A stretch of 64,000 nt of DNA. It comes from Hydrogenophaga sp. RAC07 (lineage in GTDB: Bacteria > Pseudomonadota > Gammaproteobacteria > Burkholderiales > Burkholderiaceae_C). The stretch's first letter is position 1, and every line of letters begins with the position of its first letter. The stretch is taken from assembly GCF_001713375.1 (NCBI RefSeq), contig NZ_CP016449.1, forward strand, positions 1,736,001-1,800,000, given 5' to 3'. Shown here piece by piece: positions 19,139-27,849 of this stretch. Under the pieces are notes generated by a model. The model searched no databases and had not been told where the DNA came from. It saw only the letters and a program-made list of their open reading frames with translations. The translations under genes were made by a program, and so were the position numbers.

Positions 19139-19218
19139 GATCCGGTCGGATCCTGGTGCTTGCAGGTCCGGCACTGGACACCGCTCCGATTGGCGGTGAA
19201 ACCTGGGGTCTTCGCCAC

Positions 19219-20826
19219 ATGGACGGGATCTTCATCAGCTACCGCAGGGACGACTCGGCCGGTTACGCCGGACGGCTGTACGACCGGCTTTCGGCCCACT
19301 TCGGCGCCGACCAGGTGTTCATGGATGTGGCGGGGATCGAACTCGGCACCGACTTCGTCACCGCCATCGAACAGGCGGTGGGCTCCTGCAAGGTGCTCAT
19401 TGTTGTCATCGGAGACGAATGGCTCAGCACCACCGATGCCGCCGCGCGCCGGCGGCTCGACGACCCCCACGACTTTGTGCGCCTGGAAACCAGCGTGGCA
19501 CTGGAGCGCGAGATCCGCGTGGTGCCGGTGCTCGTGGGTGGCGCCCTCATGCCGCGAAGTGAAGAACTGCCCGCCGAACTCAAGCCGCTGGCGCGGCGCC
19601 AGGCCATCGAGATCAGCCACAAACAGTGGGAGGCGTCCACGCGCGAACTGATCCTGGCGCTCACCACCATGCTGGGCAAACGCGCGGACGCCGGCATCAC
19701 GCGGCCCGCTGCCACGGTGGACACGCCCCGCGAAACCCAGGCACTTGTGGGCTCGACCCACTCAACCGCCGTGACCCCGACCCGCAGCGACGGGCGGTTG
19801 CGCTGGGAGGGGCTGGGCGCCGGCGCGCTCGCACTCGGTCTTTGGGCCGTCTGGCCCGGTGATGAAGACCCCGCGCCCGCGGTCGCCTCCACGACCCTGC
19901 TCACCGCCGAGGCTGCCCGGGCGCCCGGAGCGCCGGTGGTGGTCGCCGCCGCACCGGTGCCGTCGCCTGCACCTGCACCCGCTGCCGCGCCGGCTCTTGT
20001 GACCGCGGCGGCGCCTCCAGCGAAGCCTGCTGTGCTGGCGGCGACGCCGGTGGTGACAGCCCCGGAAACCGTGGCCGCCACACCGACCCGTCCGCGCCCC
20101 GCCGCGAACCCGGCCACAGCGGCTCCACCGTCGACCCCCCGGCCCACCCAGCAGGTCGCTGTGACACGTCCACAGCCGATGGAAGTAGCGGCGCCGGCGC
20201 CTGCCACGGTCGCTGCGGTGCCGGAGCGTGCACCCGAGGTGGCGCGCGAAGTCAACGCCGCCTTGCCCCGCCCCGGTGAGAGCTGGACCTACCGCACCAG
20301 CGGCAAATGGCCCACCAGCCCGCGCCGCGACATCGTGATTTCGGTGCAGTCGGTGCGCGACGGGTTGGTGACCGACGTCCTGCGCGCCGACGCCGAGGCG
20401 CGCGTCCTGGGCGACTCGCGCCGCGCCATCGGCAGCCGCCCCGCGTTCCTGAAATGGGAACAGATCGGTCTGGAGTACAGCCCCTATCTGGGCGCCTTCC
20501 GCGACCTGGGCACCCTGGGTCCGCTGAGCGATTTCGCCACCCCGGACGTGGACACCTGGGGTCAGTGGTACTCGCAGGCCAAGGTGCTCGGGCGCGAGAC
20601 GGTGAATGTGCCGGGTGGCCGCTTCGAGGCCTTCAAGGTCGAGGTCTGGAGCAGCCGCAGTGCCACCGGGGGCTCGACCTTGGCCTCCATCGAGCCGGTG
20701 CGCATCCACTACCTGGTCTGGTACGCGCCCGAGGTCAAGCGTTACGTGAAGATGCAGCGGCGCGTGATCAGTGCGAACAGCCGGGAGATCGAGAAAGACC
20801 TCTTCGAGCTGGTGGCGCACCGCTGA
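19219..20826 (+). CDS. TIR-domain protein with one transmembrane segment and periplasmic C-terminal domain
   Basis: The 535-residue product begins directly with a TIR domain (MDGIFISYRRDDSAGYAGRLYDRL, about residues 1-155). Beta strands KVLIVVIG and RVVPVLVGG and the conserved glutamate E90 in DFVRLETSVAL fit the TIR_2 subfamily, some of whose members hydrolyse NAD+. A single hydrophobic segment at about 198-213 (GLGAGALALGLWAVWPG) is followed by about 150 residues of Ala/Pro/Val-rich linker and a folded C-terminal domain of about 170 residues (from RPGESWTYRTSG to the end) that I do not recognise. The positive residues before the segment suggest a cytoplasmic TIR and a periplasmic C-terminus. 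ATG 19219 was chosen because TIR starts there; the frame is open to 19156. It stands alone, between DUF808 and hemerythrin genes, with no obvious defence partner. Confidence 0.75.
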   Translation: MDGIFISYRRDDSAGYAGRLYDRLSAHFGADQVFMDVAGIELGTDFVTAIEQAVGSCKVLIVVIGDEWLSTTDAAARRRLDDPHDFVRLETSVALEREIRVVPVLVGGALMPRSEELPAELKPLARRQAIEISHKQWEASTRELILALTTMLGKRADAGITRPAATVDTPRETQALVGSTHSTAVTPTRSDGRLRWEGLGAGALALGLWAVWPGDEDPAPAVASTTLLTAEAARAPGAPVVVAAAPVPSPAPAPAAAPALVTAAAPPAKPAVLAATPVVTAPETVAATPTRPRPAANPATAAPPSTPRPTQQVAVTRPQPMEVAAPAPATVAAVPERAPEVAREVNAALPRPGESWTYRTSGKWPTSPRRDIVISVQSVRDGLVTDVLRADAEARVLGDSRRAIGSRPAFLKWEQIGLEYSPYLGAFRDLGTLGPLSDFATPDVDTWGQWYSQAKVLGRETVNVPGGRFEAFKVEVWSSRSATGGSTLASIEPVRIHYLVWYAPEVKRYVKMQRRVISANSREIEKDLFELVAHR

Positions 20827-20836
20827 TCCCGCAGCG

Positions 20837-20878
20837 CTTGACCTGTGTCAAGGCACGCGGTTGTGGTCTGCCTAGACT
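20837..20878 (+). promoter_or_regulatory. FNR/Dnr-type box and -10 before the hemerythrin gene
   Basis: CTTGACCTGTGTCAAG (20837-20852) is a perfect TTGAC-N4-GTCAA palindrome of the kind bound by FNR/ANR/DNR regulators. A -10-like TAGACT lies at 20873-20878. If transcription starts near 20886, the box is centred at about -41.5, the position for class II activation. It predicts induction by low oxygen or nitric oxide. Confidence 0.6.
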
Positions 20879-20923
20879 GGCGGCACCCGCCGGGCACTGC
20901 CCGGTGAACCGCGAGGAGACCGC

Positions 20924-21481
20924 ATGAGCACCACCACACTCCCAGGCACAGACGCCCCCACACAGGCCGACGCGCCCCTGACCACCTTCACCGATTGCCA
21001 CGTCGGCATCCTCAAACGCCTGCAATCGCTGGATGCGCTGCCTGCGCTGCTGGCGCCCGCGGCCCAGGCGCGCCAGATCGCAGCGGACTCGCTGTCGTTC
21101 TTCCGCGAAGCGATCTTTGAGCACCACCTGGACGAAGAGCGCGACCTGTTTCCGGCCGTGCTCGCCAGCGCCCAGCCCGGCGCCGAGCGTGAGCGTGTGC
21201 GGGCCATGACCGAGCGGTTGACCAACGAACACCGCGCCATCGAGACGCTCTGGAAAAGTCTCGAAAAGGCACTCAAGCGCGTGGGCAAGGGGCAAGACGC
21301 CGACCTCGATGTGGAGGATCTGCACCAGCTTGTGGCCGCGTATGCGGCCCACGCCGGCTTTGAGGAAGCAGAGTTCCTGCCGCTGTCCGAAACCATTCTG
21401 GGCCGCAACAGCAACCACATGGCTGCGCTCGGTTTGTCGCTGCACATGCGGCACGTGCCTCAGCCGAACGCCTACATCTGA
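20924..21481 (+). CDS. hemerythrin HHE-domain protein
   Basis: The 185-residue cytoplasmic protein is a single four-helix hemerythrin-like domain that should bind a di-iron centre. Ligand-type residues are seen in order: His in DCHVGILKRL, HHLDEE in IFEHHLDEERDLFP (H-x3-E), His in LTNEHRAIETLW and H-x3-E in AYAAHAGFEEAEFLP. Proteins of this family sense or handle O2, NO or iron stress. The FNR-type box about 80 nt upstream supports a role under low oxygen or nitrosative conditions. A GAGGAG ribosome binding site precedes ATG 20924. It is followed, after 57 nt, by a hydrolase gene that may have its own start signal. Confidence 0.88.
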   Translation: MSTTTLPGTDAPTQADAPLTTFTDCHVGILKRLQSLDALPALLAPAAQARQIAADSLSFFREAIFEHHLDEERDLFPAVLASAQPGAERERVRAMTERLTNEHRAIETLWKSLEKALKRVGKGQDADLDVEDLHQLVAAYAAHAGFEEAEFLPLSETILGRNSNHMAALGLSLHMRHVPQPNAYI

Positions 21482-21538
21482 CGGCGCACCGCCCTCAGGG
21501 CAGAATCCGGTGGCGATCACCACCACCGGAGACCAGCC

Positions 21539-22288
21539 TTGACCGAAGCCGCCAACCCCACACAGACCTCCATCGTGCTTGTGCACGGCGCCTGGCACGG
21601 TGCCTGGTGCTGGAGTCGGGTGCTGCCGCTGCTGCGCAGTGCGGGCGTGGACTGCCACGCCGTCACGCTGACCGGGGTGGGTGAACGCGCCCACCTGATG
21701 GCGCCCACCATCGATCTGCACACCCACGTTCAGGACGTCATCGGTCTGGTCGAAGCCGAGGAACTGCAGCGAGTGGTGTTGGTGGGGCACAGCTACGCGG
21801 GCATGGTGATCACCGGCGTGGCCGATCGCCTGCAAGCCAGCCACCCCGGGCTGCTGGCGCACCTGGTGTACCTGGACGCCGCGTTGCCGTACCCCGGTGA
21901 CAGCTGGAGCAGCCACCACTCGGAGGAAACGAAACAGGCCCGCATCGCGGCATCGCAGGCCAGCGGTGGCCTGAGTTTTCCGCCGCCCGATGCCAGCCTG
22001 TTCGGCCTGAGCGGCGCCGACCGCGACTGGGTCAACCGACGCCAGACACCCCAGCCCTTCAAGCTGTACCAGCAGCCGCTGCCGTTCGACGCCGAGCGGG
22101 TGGCGGCCGTGCCGCGCACCTTCATCGACTGCACCCAGCCGGCGCTGGCCACCATCGCGCCCTCGCGGGTGCGGGTGCGCGCCGAGCCCGGGTGGAACGT
22201 GGTGGAGATGGCCACCGGCCACGATCCCATGGTCAGCGAGCCAGCGGCGCTCAGCCAGATCCTGCTGGACATCCAGCGCCGTGCCTGA
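21539..22288 (+). CDS. alpha/beta-fold hydrolase (esterase-like)
   Basis: The 249-residue enzyme is a compact alpha/beta hydrolase. The oxyanion-hole motif HGAWHGAWCW is at residues 16-25, the nucleophile elbow GHSYAG places the catalytic Ser at 85, and GHDPMVSEP near the C-terminus carries the catalytic histidine. The pattern matches the small plant-type methylesterase/hydroxynitrile-lyase-like group of bacterial esterases, but the substrate cannot be told. The start is TTG 21539, behind GGAGACC. The next gene overlaps its end by 8 nt, so the two are translated together. Confidence 0.85.
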   Translation: MTEAANPTQTSIVLVHGAWHGAWCWSRVLPLLRSAGVDCHAVTLTGVGERAHLMAPTIDLHTHVQDVIGLVEAEELQRVVLVGHSYAGMVITGVADRLQASHPGLLAHLVYLDAALPYPGDSWSSHHSEETKQARIAASQASGGLSFPPPDASLFGLSGADRDWVNRRQTPQPFKLYQQPLPFDAERVAAVPRTFIDCTQPALATIAPSRVRVRAEPGWNVVEMATGHDPMVSEPAALSQILLDIQRRA

Positions 22289-23045
22289 CGTGTCCACGAA
22301 CGCGACCATGACGCAACGCCTGGACCGCATCGACCTGCTGCGCGCCGTCGCCATGCTGTGGATGACGGCGTACCACTTCTGCTTCGACCTCAACTTCTTT
22401 CGCCTGATCCGCGAAGACTTCTACCGTGACCCGTTCTGGACCTGGCAGCGCACTGCCATCGTGAGCCTGTTCTTGTTCACCGCCGGCCTCTCCCAGGCGG
22501 TGGCGGTGCACCAGGGGCAGACCTGGGCGCGCTTCTGGCGCCGCTGGCTGCAGGTGGCCGGCGCGGCGGTGCTGGTGACCGCCGGTTCGCTGCTGGTCTT
22601 CCCGAACAGCTTCATCTACTTCGGCGTGCTGCACGGCATCGCGCTCATGCTCATCGTCGTTCGCCTGACCGCGGGGTGGGGCGCGTGGCTGTGGCTGCTG
22701 AGCGGCCTGGCCATCGGACTCAAATTCGCAGCTCCGGCCTTGATCCAGGCAGTTCCCGCGCTGGAGGTGCTCAACACACCCTGGCTCAACTGGCTGGGCC
22801 TCATCAGCCGCAAGCCGGAGACCGAGGACTACGTTCCCCTGTTGCCCTGGTTGGGCGTCATGTGGTGGGGCATGGCCGCCGGGCGTTGGGCCGTTCGTGA
22901 ACGACCGCATTGGCTGGGCAGCGTTGCGCCGGCCAGGGGTGGACACAAAATGCTGGTGTTCCTGGGGCGCTGGAGCCTGAGCTACTACCTGCTGCACCAG
23001 CCTGTGTTGATGGCGCTGATCTGGCTGGGAATGCAGCTGGCCTGA
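22281..23045 (+). CDS. DUF1624 family membrane protein (heparan-alpha-glucosaminide N-acetyltransferase-like)
   Basis: This 254-residue polytopic membrane protein begins with RLDRIDLLRAVAMLWMTAYHFCFDLNFF, the conserved first segment of the DUF1624/HGSNAT family, including the membrane histidine and the Asp-Leu pair. About seven hydrophobic segments follow, and the final LSYYLLHQPVLMALIW is the family's usual last helix. The family is thought to move acyl groups across membranes, but no bacterial substrate is known from this context. GTG 22281 overlaps the stop of the hydrolase gene. A strong bidirectional terminator follows the stop. Confidence 0.82.
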   Translation: MPDVSTNATMTQRLDRIDLLRAVAMLWMTAYHFCFDLNFFRLIREDFYRDPFWTWQRTAIVSLFLFTAGLSQAVAVHQGQTWARFWRRWLQVAGAAVLVTAGSLLVFPNSFIYFGVLHGIALMLIVVRLTAGWGAWLWLLSGLAIGLKFAAPALIQAVPALEVLNTPWLNWLGLISRKPETEDYVPLLPWLGVMWWGMAAGRWAVRERPHWLGSVAPARGGHKMLVFLGRWSLSYYLLHQPVLMALIWLGMQLA

Positions 23046-23051
23046 AACGAA

Positions 23052-23075
23052 AAAAGCGCGGAGGTCCGCGCTTTT
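23052..23075. terminator. bidirectional rho-independent terminator
   Basis: The stem GCGCGGA/TCCGCGC with a two-base GG loop is flanked by AAAA on the left and TTTT on the right, so it can stop transcription in both directions. It lies between the convergent DUF1624 gene and parvulin gene. Confidence 0.85.
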
Positions 23076-23097
23076 CTTCAGAACCCGACAGGCCGGG

Positions 23098-23877
23098 TTA
23101 TTCGATCTTTGCCTTCTCGCGCAGGGTCTTCTGGAACTCGGTGAGTTTTTGCTGTTGCATCTGTTGGGCGATCTGCGGTTTGATGTCTTCCATCTTGGGC
23201 AGCTCGGCCTGGCGGACGTCGTCCACGCGGATGATGTGCCAGCCGAACTGGGTCTTCACCGGCACCGGGGTGGTCTGGCCTTTTTCGAGCTTGACCATGG
23301 CCTCTGAGAACTCGGGGACGTAGCTGGCCGCGGCGGCCCAGTCCAGGTCACCACCGTTGGCACCAGACCCTGGGTCCTTGGACTGCTTCTTGGCGATGTC
23401 CTCGAACTTGCCCTTGCCCTTGAGCGAGGCAATGATGGCCTTGGCTTCTTCTTCCTTCTCGACCAGGATGTGGCGGGCGCGGTATTCCTTGCCGCCGTTG
23501 GCCGCGACGAACTTGTCGTACTCGGCCTTGATGTCGGCGTCGGTCACCGGGTTCTTGGCCTGGAAATCGGCGAACAGCGCGCGGATCATGATGGTCTGGC
23601 GGGCCAGCTCAAGCTGGTTCTTGAACTCGTCGGTGGCGCCGATGCCGCGCTTCTGCGCTTCCTGCATGAACACCTCGCGCAGCACCACTTCTTCCTTGAG
23701 CTGGGCGCGCACGTTGTCGTCCACCGGACGGCCGCTGGCGGCAATTTGCTGCGCCAGCACGTCCAGGCGCGCGGTCGGCACAGCCTTGCCGTTGACGATG
23801 GCGATGTTCTGGGCGGAAGCGCCAAAGGAAGCGGCAACAAGCACGGCCACGGTTAGGGCTGAGCGGGAAAATTTCAT
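23098..23877 (-). CDS. periplasmic peptidylprolyl isomerase, parvulin type
   Basis: The 259-residue protein has a clear signal peptide (MKFSRSALTVAVLVAASFGASA, cleaved near residue 22). A SurA-N-like helical chaperone part follows and then the parvulin domain from about 135 to 225 (YRARHILVEKEEEA, then GGDLDWAAAASYVPEFSEA and FGWHIIRVDDVR). It should help outer-membrane or periplasmic proteins fold. ATG 23877 was chosen over the longer frame because it starts the signal peptide; AGGAACACC precedes it. It is the last gene of the minus-strand run yciB-bolA-parvulin and ends at the bidirectional terminator. Confidence 0.9.
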   Translation of the reverse strand: MKFSRSALTVAVLVAASFGASAQNIAIVNGKAVPTARLDVLAQQIAASGRPVDDNVRAQLKEEVVLREVFMQEAQKRGIGATDEFKNQLELARQTIMIRALFADFQAKNPVTDADIKAEYDKFVAANGGKEYRARHILVEKEEEAKAIIASLKGKGKFEDIAKKQSKDPGSGANGGDLDWAAAASYVPEFSEAMVKLEKGQTTPVPVKTQFGWHIIRVDDVRQAELPKMEDIKPQIAQQMQQQKLTEFQKTLREKAKIE

Positions 23878-23972
23878 GGTGTTCCTCGGGATTGAAAAAG
23901 GGTTGGAGCTGCGGGTTCCGGTTCGGTTCGGCAGACTCGTATCAGAACGTAGCCCGTGGCTGGAAAACCGCG

Positions 23973-24248
23973 TCAAGCCTTGATTTCAATGGCCAGTGCG
24001 TGCAGTCCCGCGTCGGTGAATTTTTGCAGCGCATCATACACAAGGCGGTGCCTGGCGACCCGGCTCAGGCCGGCAAAACCGGGCGCTGCGATGCGCACGC
24101 GGAAGTGGGTGCCAAAGCCCAAACCGTTGGACCCCGAATGCCCCGCGTGGGACGCACTTTCGTCCAGCACCTCCAGTTCGGTGGGGGTGAGCACGGCGCG
24201 CAATTGCGCTTCGATGGCCGCCGCGGTGGGTGTGCAAGCGTCGTTCAC
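23973..24248 (-). CDS. BolA family protein
   Basis: This is a 91-residue BolA-like protein. The class-defining helix-turn region [29 protein letters not shown] is present, and HAGH (about residues 34-37) supplies the His-containing loop that in BolA/IbaG proteins helps bind an iron-sulfur cluster with monothiol glutaredoxins. The start is GTG 24248, overlapping the yciB stop by 4 nt (GTGA), which shows translational coupling. It could be the bolA or the ibaG paralogue; the sequence alone does not decide. The parvulin gene lies about 95 nt downstream. Confidence 0.88.
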   Translation of the reverse strand: MNDACTPTAAAIEAQLRAVLTPTELEVLDESASHAGHSGSNGLGFGTHFRVRIAAPGFAGLSRVARHRLVYDALQKFTDAGLHALAIEIKA

Positions 24249-24787
24249 GATTTCTCCACCGGGTCGTCCTTGAGGAAGCGCGAGATGTACAGCCCCTGGC
24301 CAACGATGAAGACCACCGGGAAGACATAGCCCCAGAGCTTGAAGTTGACCCAGTCTTCGGTGGAGTAGTAGGCCGCCACATAGGCGTTGATGGCCGCCAT
24401 GAACAGGAAGTAACCCACCCACGCCACCGTGAGCCGGGCCCACACGCCGTCGGGCAGGCTCAGTTGGCTGCCCAGCAGGAGCTTGAGGAAATTCTTCTTC
24501 CAGATCCACAACGCGGCAGCCAGCACGATGGCCATGCTCGCGTAGAGCACGGTGGGTTTCCACTTGATGAAGCGCTCGTCCTGCAGGAAGAGGGTGAGGG
24601 AGCCGAACACCAGGATGAGCACCAGCGTGACCTTCTGCAGCGTCTGCAGTTTGCGGTCAATGCCGTAGATGATGCTGCTTTGCACCACCGTGGCTGCCAT
24701 CAACACCGCGGTGGCGGTGTAGATGTCGGCCATCTTGTAGGCGATGACGAACAGGGCGATGGGAAAGAAGTCGATGAGGAAACGCAT
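24245..24787 (-). CDS. yciB: inner-membrane-spanning septation protein A
   Basis: YciB (also called IspZ) is a conserved membrane protein that interacts with cell-division and elongation proteins. The 180 residues begin [30 protein letters not shown], the family signature, and contain about five hydrophobic segments; [11 protein letters not shown] and the final [13 protein letters not shown] are also typical. A GATAAT box lies only 6 nt before ATG 24787. The gene is co-translated with bolA. Confidence 0.93.
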   Translation of the reverse strand: MRFLIDFFPIALFVIAYKMADIYTATAVLMAATVVQSSIIYGIDRKLQTLQKVTLVLILVFGSLTLFLQDERFIKWKPTVLYASMAIVLAAALWIWKKNFLKLLLGSQLSLPDGVWARLTVAWVGYFLFMAAINAYVAAYYSTEDWVNFKLWGYVFPVVFIVGQGLYISRFLKDDPVEKS

Positions 24788-24793
24788 CGACGG

Positions 24794-24799
24794 ATTATC
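24794..24799 (-). promoter_or_regulatory. yciB -10 box close to the start codon
   Basis: GATAAT on the minus strand ends 6 nt upstream of the yciB ATG, predicting a leaderless or nearly leaderless transcript. No matching -35 is seen. It lies in the 22-nt gap after the upstream zinc-PLC-like gene. Confidence 0.45.
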
Positions 24800-24809
24800 G
24801 GCTCTGCGC

Positions 24810-25730
24810 TCACCCCTCGCGCCAGTAGACCTTTTGGGGCATGGCGCCCGTGCTCAGGCCGGTGTCCAGGTTCCACGACGGCAGGGCATCCAGGCGGTGG
24901 GGGTCGGCGCCGCTGAGCACGGCGTCAAGTTCGCCCCAGAACCGGCTCGCGTTGTCGATGGCCCGGTCCAGCAGCGGGTCGTAGTCCATCGGGCCGAGCG
25001 GTGTCGGCAGCGCCTGCACGTACCGGGGGTCGATGTCTTTGGGGTCGGGGTAGTCGAGTTCGGCGTCCACACCCAGGTGGCGCGCGAACGGCAGCAGGTG
25101 GTTGGCTTCGCGAATGGCGGACATGACGCGCAGAAAACCGTGGTGCCACAGGCGCGGCGCCGGGGTGTCGCGGGCCGCGGTTTGCGGGTGGGCCTGGCAC
25201 AGCGCGCGCGTCCACACCTCGGCAACCACCGCGTCGAGCTCGGTGGGGTCGGCGGGCGCGCAGCAGGCGGCCAGGTTGCTGAGCAAATGGTCGCTCAGTC
25301 CGACGTCGCCCAGGCCCATCCGTTTGAAGGCCTGGGCGTCCATGTTCATCTCGCAGGCCCGGTGCGCGGCCTTGTTCTGTTCGTAGGGTCCGACCAGTGC
25401 GTTGATGACCGGGTGGATCGTCATGTCCGCCACCATGTGCGACGCATAGCCCAACAGCCACGCCACCGCCCGGTCGCGCGGTTCGCCCGCGAGCGTCTGG
25501 ATCGATTGCAGCGCGGCGTGCAACAAGGCGTTGGTGGCCTCGTGATGCATCAGGTCGGCCCACCCGGTGTGGCCCGCCAGGTAGGGGTAGTCCGGGCTCA
25601 CGGCCCCCAACTCGGCGTGGCTGCGCGAGGTCGTCACGGCACGCGCCGTGGCCGGGCTCAAGCCGCCATGGCGGGCGGTGGCGTCGATGCAGCTGTGGAC
25701 CAGGGTGATGTGTGCGTAGGCGCCGGGCAT
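24810..25730 (-). CDS. zinc-dependent phospholipase C-like protein
   Basis: The 306-residue protein resembles the alpha-helical zinc-dependent phospholipase C/S1-P1 nuclease fold. It begins [12 protein letters not shown], and metal-binding-type residues occur in [11 protein letters not shown] and [21 protein letters not shown] (an H-x3-D pattern followed by another His), with further histidines in WHHGF and [12 protein letters not shown]. There is no signal peptide, so it is likely cytoplasmic. Its substrate is unknown and phospholipase activity should not be assumed. An AAGGATCACC ribosome binding site precedes ATG 25730. Confidence 0.68.
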   Translation of the reverse strand: MPGAYAHITLVHSCIDATARHGGLSPATARAVTTSRSHAELGAVSPDYPYLAGHTGWADLMHHEATNALLHAALQSIQTLAGEPRDRAVAWLLGYASHMVADMTIHPVINALVGPYEQNKAAHRACEMNMDAQAFKRMGLGDVGLSDHLLSNLAACCAPADPTELDAVVAEVWTRALCQAHPQTAARDTPAPRLWHHGFLRVMSAIREANHLLPFARHLGVDAELDYPDPKDIDPRYVQALPTPLGPMDYDPLLDRAIDNASRFWGELDAVLSGADPHRLDALPSWNLDTGLSTGAMPQKVYWREG

Positions 25731-25876
25731 GGTGATCCTTCAGAGTCGGTTGAGGAACACCGAGGCTAGGACGCCGATCCGCAGGCGTCGATCCGCCCGG
25801 CAGCCCAGTGCGTCTGAACTTTTCAGTGGCCGCGCAGCTCCATGGGGGTTGTCATCTGTCGCAAGGAAAAAAACGC

Positions 25877-26839
25877 ATGTCCACCGATTCCCAACACGCC
25901 ATCCTCTCCATTGCCTTGATGGCGGCCTATGCCGATGGGCACCAGGCCGATACCGAACGCGACACCGTGCGCCAGTTGGCGACCTCGCTGGGTGGCAGCG
26001 AGGGCCAGGCGCTGGCGCGGGTGGTGCAGGACGTGCTGCTCAAGCGCGTCTCGCTGCTGGATGCGGCGTCCAGCCTGGAAGACGCGGGGCAGCGCCAGTT
26101 GGCGTACGAGATGGCGGTGTGCGTGTGTGATGCGGACGGCCGGCAAAGTGATGCCGAGCGGGTTTTTCTGGCCGAACTGAAGGCCCACCTGAAGCTCGAT
26201 CCTGTGGTGGCCGCCGCGTTCGAGCGTGAGGCGGATGCCATCGTGGATGCGGCGGAGAAGGCGGTGCCGGTGGCGCTACCCGCTGCCGTTGCAGCAGGCC
26301 CGGTGGTGGCGGCCAGCGCCGCGTCGGGTGCCGACCTCGACAAGTCCATTCTCAATTACGCGCTGCTCAACGGCGCGCTGGAGCTGCTGCCGCAGTCCTG
26401 GGCGTCCATGGCCATCATTCCGCTGCAGGTGAAGATGGTCTACGCCATCGGCAAGGCGCACGGCGTGGAGCTGGACCAGGGCCACATCCGCGAGTTCATC
26501 GCAGCGGTGGGCGTGGGCCTGACCTCGCAGTACCTCGAGCAATTCGGTCGCAAGCTGCTGGGCGGTTTGCTCGGCAAGGTGGCGGGCCGGGCCATCGGCG
26601 GCATCGGTGGTGCGGCCACCGGCATGGCGTTTTCGTTTGCCACCACCTACGCCCTGGGTCAGGTGGCCAAGCGCTACTACGCGGGTGGGCGCGTCATGAG
26701 CACCGCGCTGTTGCAGGAAACCTTTCAAAACCTGCTGGGTCCGGCCAAGCAGATGCAGACGCATTACCTGCCGCAGATCCGCCAGAAGGCTGCGACGCTG
26801 GACGCAGGGCAGATCATGCAGATGGTTCGGGGACGCTGA
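25877..26839 (+). CDS. TerB-like protein with DUF697-type C-terminal domain
   Basis: The 320-residue product has an N-terminal TerB-like helical domain (about residues 1-125) with two acidic metal-binding-type loops, [14 protein letters not shown] and [15 protein letters not shown]. After an Ala/Val-rich linker (about 135-155) comes a hydrophobic C-terminal domain with a Gly-rich segment ([26 protein letters not shown]) like the DUF697 part of YcjF-type proteins, probably membrane-associated. ATG 25877 follows AAGGAAAAAAA. Its last 26 bp overlap the end of the convergent luciferase-like gene. No ter operon is present, so tellurite resistance should not be inferred. Confidence 0.68.
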   Translation: MSTDSQHAILSIALMAAYADGHQADTERDTVRQLATSLGGSEGQALARVVQDVLLKRVSLLDAASSLEDAGQRQLAYEMAVCVCDADGRQSDAERVFLAELKAHLKLDPVVAAAFEREADAIVDAAEKAVPVALPAAVAAGPVVAASAASGADLDKSILNYALLNGALELLPQSWASMAIIPLQVKMVYAIGKAHGVELDQGHIREFIAAVGVGLTSQYLEQFGRKLLGGLLGKVAGRAIGGIGGAATGMAFSFATTYALGQVAKRYYAGGRVMSTALLQETFQNLLGPAKQMQTHYLPQIRQKAATLDAGQIMQMVRGR

Positions 26840-27845
26840 CGGTCTGCTCTGCCATCGCCTCGGCCGTGATGGTGAGCGAGCGCAGGCGAAGCGCCGGGTC
26901 GAACAGGTCGCTCACGATCATGAACTCGTCGGCGTCCGTGGCCTGGGCCAGCGCCTGCAGACCTTCTCGCACCGTCTCCGGCCCGCCGATCACGGCGGCG
27001 GCCAGGAAGTCGGCGATGCCGGCTTGCTCCTGGGGGTGCAGGCGCTGCATGAAGCCCTGCACCGGCGGCGGCAGCTGGCCGCGCTGGCCCGTGAGGATGC
27101 CCAGCACGCGCTGGTAGGTACTGGTGGCGAGGAACTCGGCTTCGTCGTCGGTGGGGGCGGCGATCAGCGGCACGCCGATGATCACGTAGGGCTTTGCCAA
27201 CTGGGCCGAGGGTTTGAAGTGGCTGCGGTACACGTCGAGTGCCTGCAGCAACATGCGTGGCGCAAAGTGCGAGGCAAATGCAAACGGCAACCCGCGCTCG
27301 GCCGCCAGGCGCGCCGAGAACAGACTGGAGCCGAGCAGCCAGATCGGCACGTTGGTGCCACTGCCGGGGTTGGCGATCACGCGTTGGCCCGGTTGCACCG
27401 GGCCCAGCAGGTGCTGCAGTTCGGCCACGTCGCGCGGAAAGTCGTCTTCGCTTTCGGTTCGGTTGCGGCGCAGGGCGCGCATGGTCATGGGGTCGGTGCC
27501 GGGCGCGCGGCCCAGGCCCAGGTCGATGCGGTCGGGGTAGAGCTCGGCCAGCGTGCCGAAGGCCTCGGCCACCACCAGCGGCGCGTGGTTGGGCAGCATC
27601 ACGCCGCCCGAGCCCACGCGCATGCGCTGGGTGCCACCCGCGATGTGGCCCACCAGCACGGCCGTGGCCGAGCAGGCGATGCCGCTCATGTTGTGGTGCT
27701 CGGCCAGCCAGTAGCGGGTGAAGCCCAGCGATTCGGCATGTTGTGCGGTGCGCAGGGCCACTTTGAGCGCGTCGGCCACCGTGCCCCCTTCGCGCACGGC
27801 GACCAGGTCGAGCATGGAGAGGCGGATGTCGTTCAGGTGTTTCAT
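26814..27845 (-). CDS. LLM class flavin-dependent oxidoreductase
   Basis: The 343-residue protein is a luciferase-like FMN/F420-type monooxygenase of the group that begins [14 protein letters not shown] and contains [25 protein letters not shown], where the AEHH motif is typical. Further family blocks are [34 protein letters not shown] and [12 protein letters not shown]. The substrate is unknown. ATG 27845 begins the conserved region; upstream frame extension runs into cysK. Its 3' end overlaps the convergent TerB-like gene by 26 bp, and its start lies 4 nt from the cysK stop on the same strand. Confidence 0.86.
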   Translation of the reverse strand: MKHLNDIRLSMLDLVAVREGGTVADALKVALRTAQHAESLGFTRYWLAEHHNMSGIACSATAVLVGHIAGGTQRMRVGSGGVMLPNHAPLVVAEAFGTLAELYPDRIDLGLGRAPGTDPMTMRALRRNRTESEDDFPRDVAELQHLLGPVQPGQRVIANPGSGTNVPIWLLGSSLFSARLAAERGLPFAFASHFAPRMLLQALDVYRSHFKPSAQLAKPYVIIGVPLIAAPTDDEAEFLATSTYQRVLGILTGQRGQLPPPVQGFMQRLHPQEQAGIADFLAAAVIGGPETVREGLQALAQATDADEFMIVSDLFDPALRLRSLTITAEAMAEQTVSVPEPSA

Positions 27846-27849
27846 GGGG

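Noticed and set aside
19219..20826. Known anti-phage TIR system such as Thoeris or CBASS
   Set aside because: No ThsA-like NADase or SIR2/SLOG partner, cyclase or other effector lies nearby; the neighbours are DUF808 and hemerythrin genes.
25877..26839. Tellurite resistance gene
   Set aside because: Only the TerB-like domain is present. There are no terZ, terC, terD or terE neighbours and the C-terminal domain is different, so resistance is not supported.
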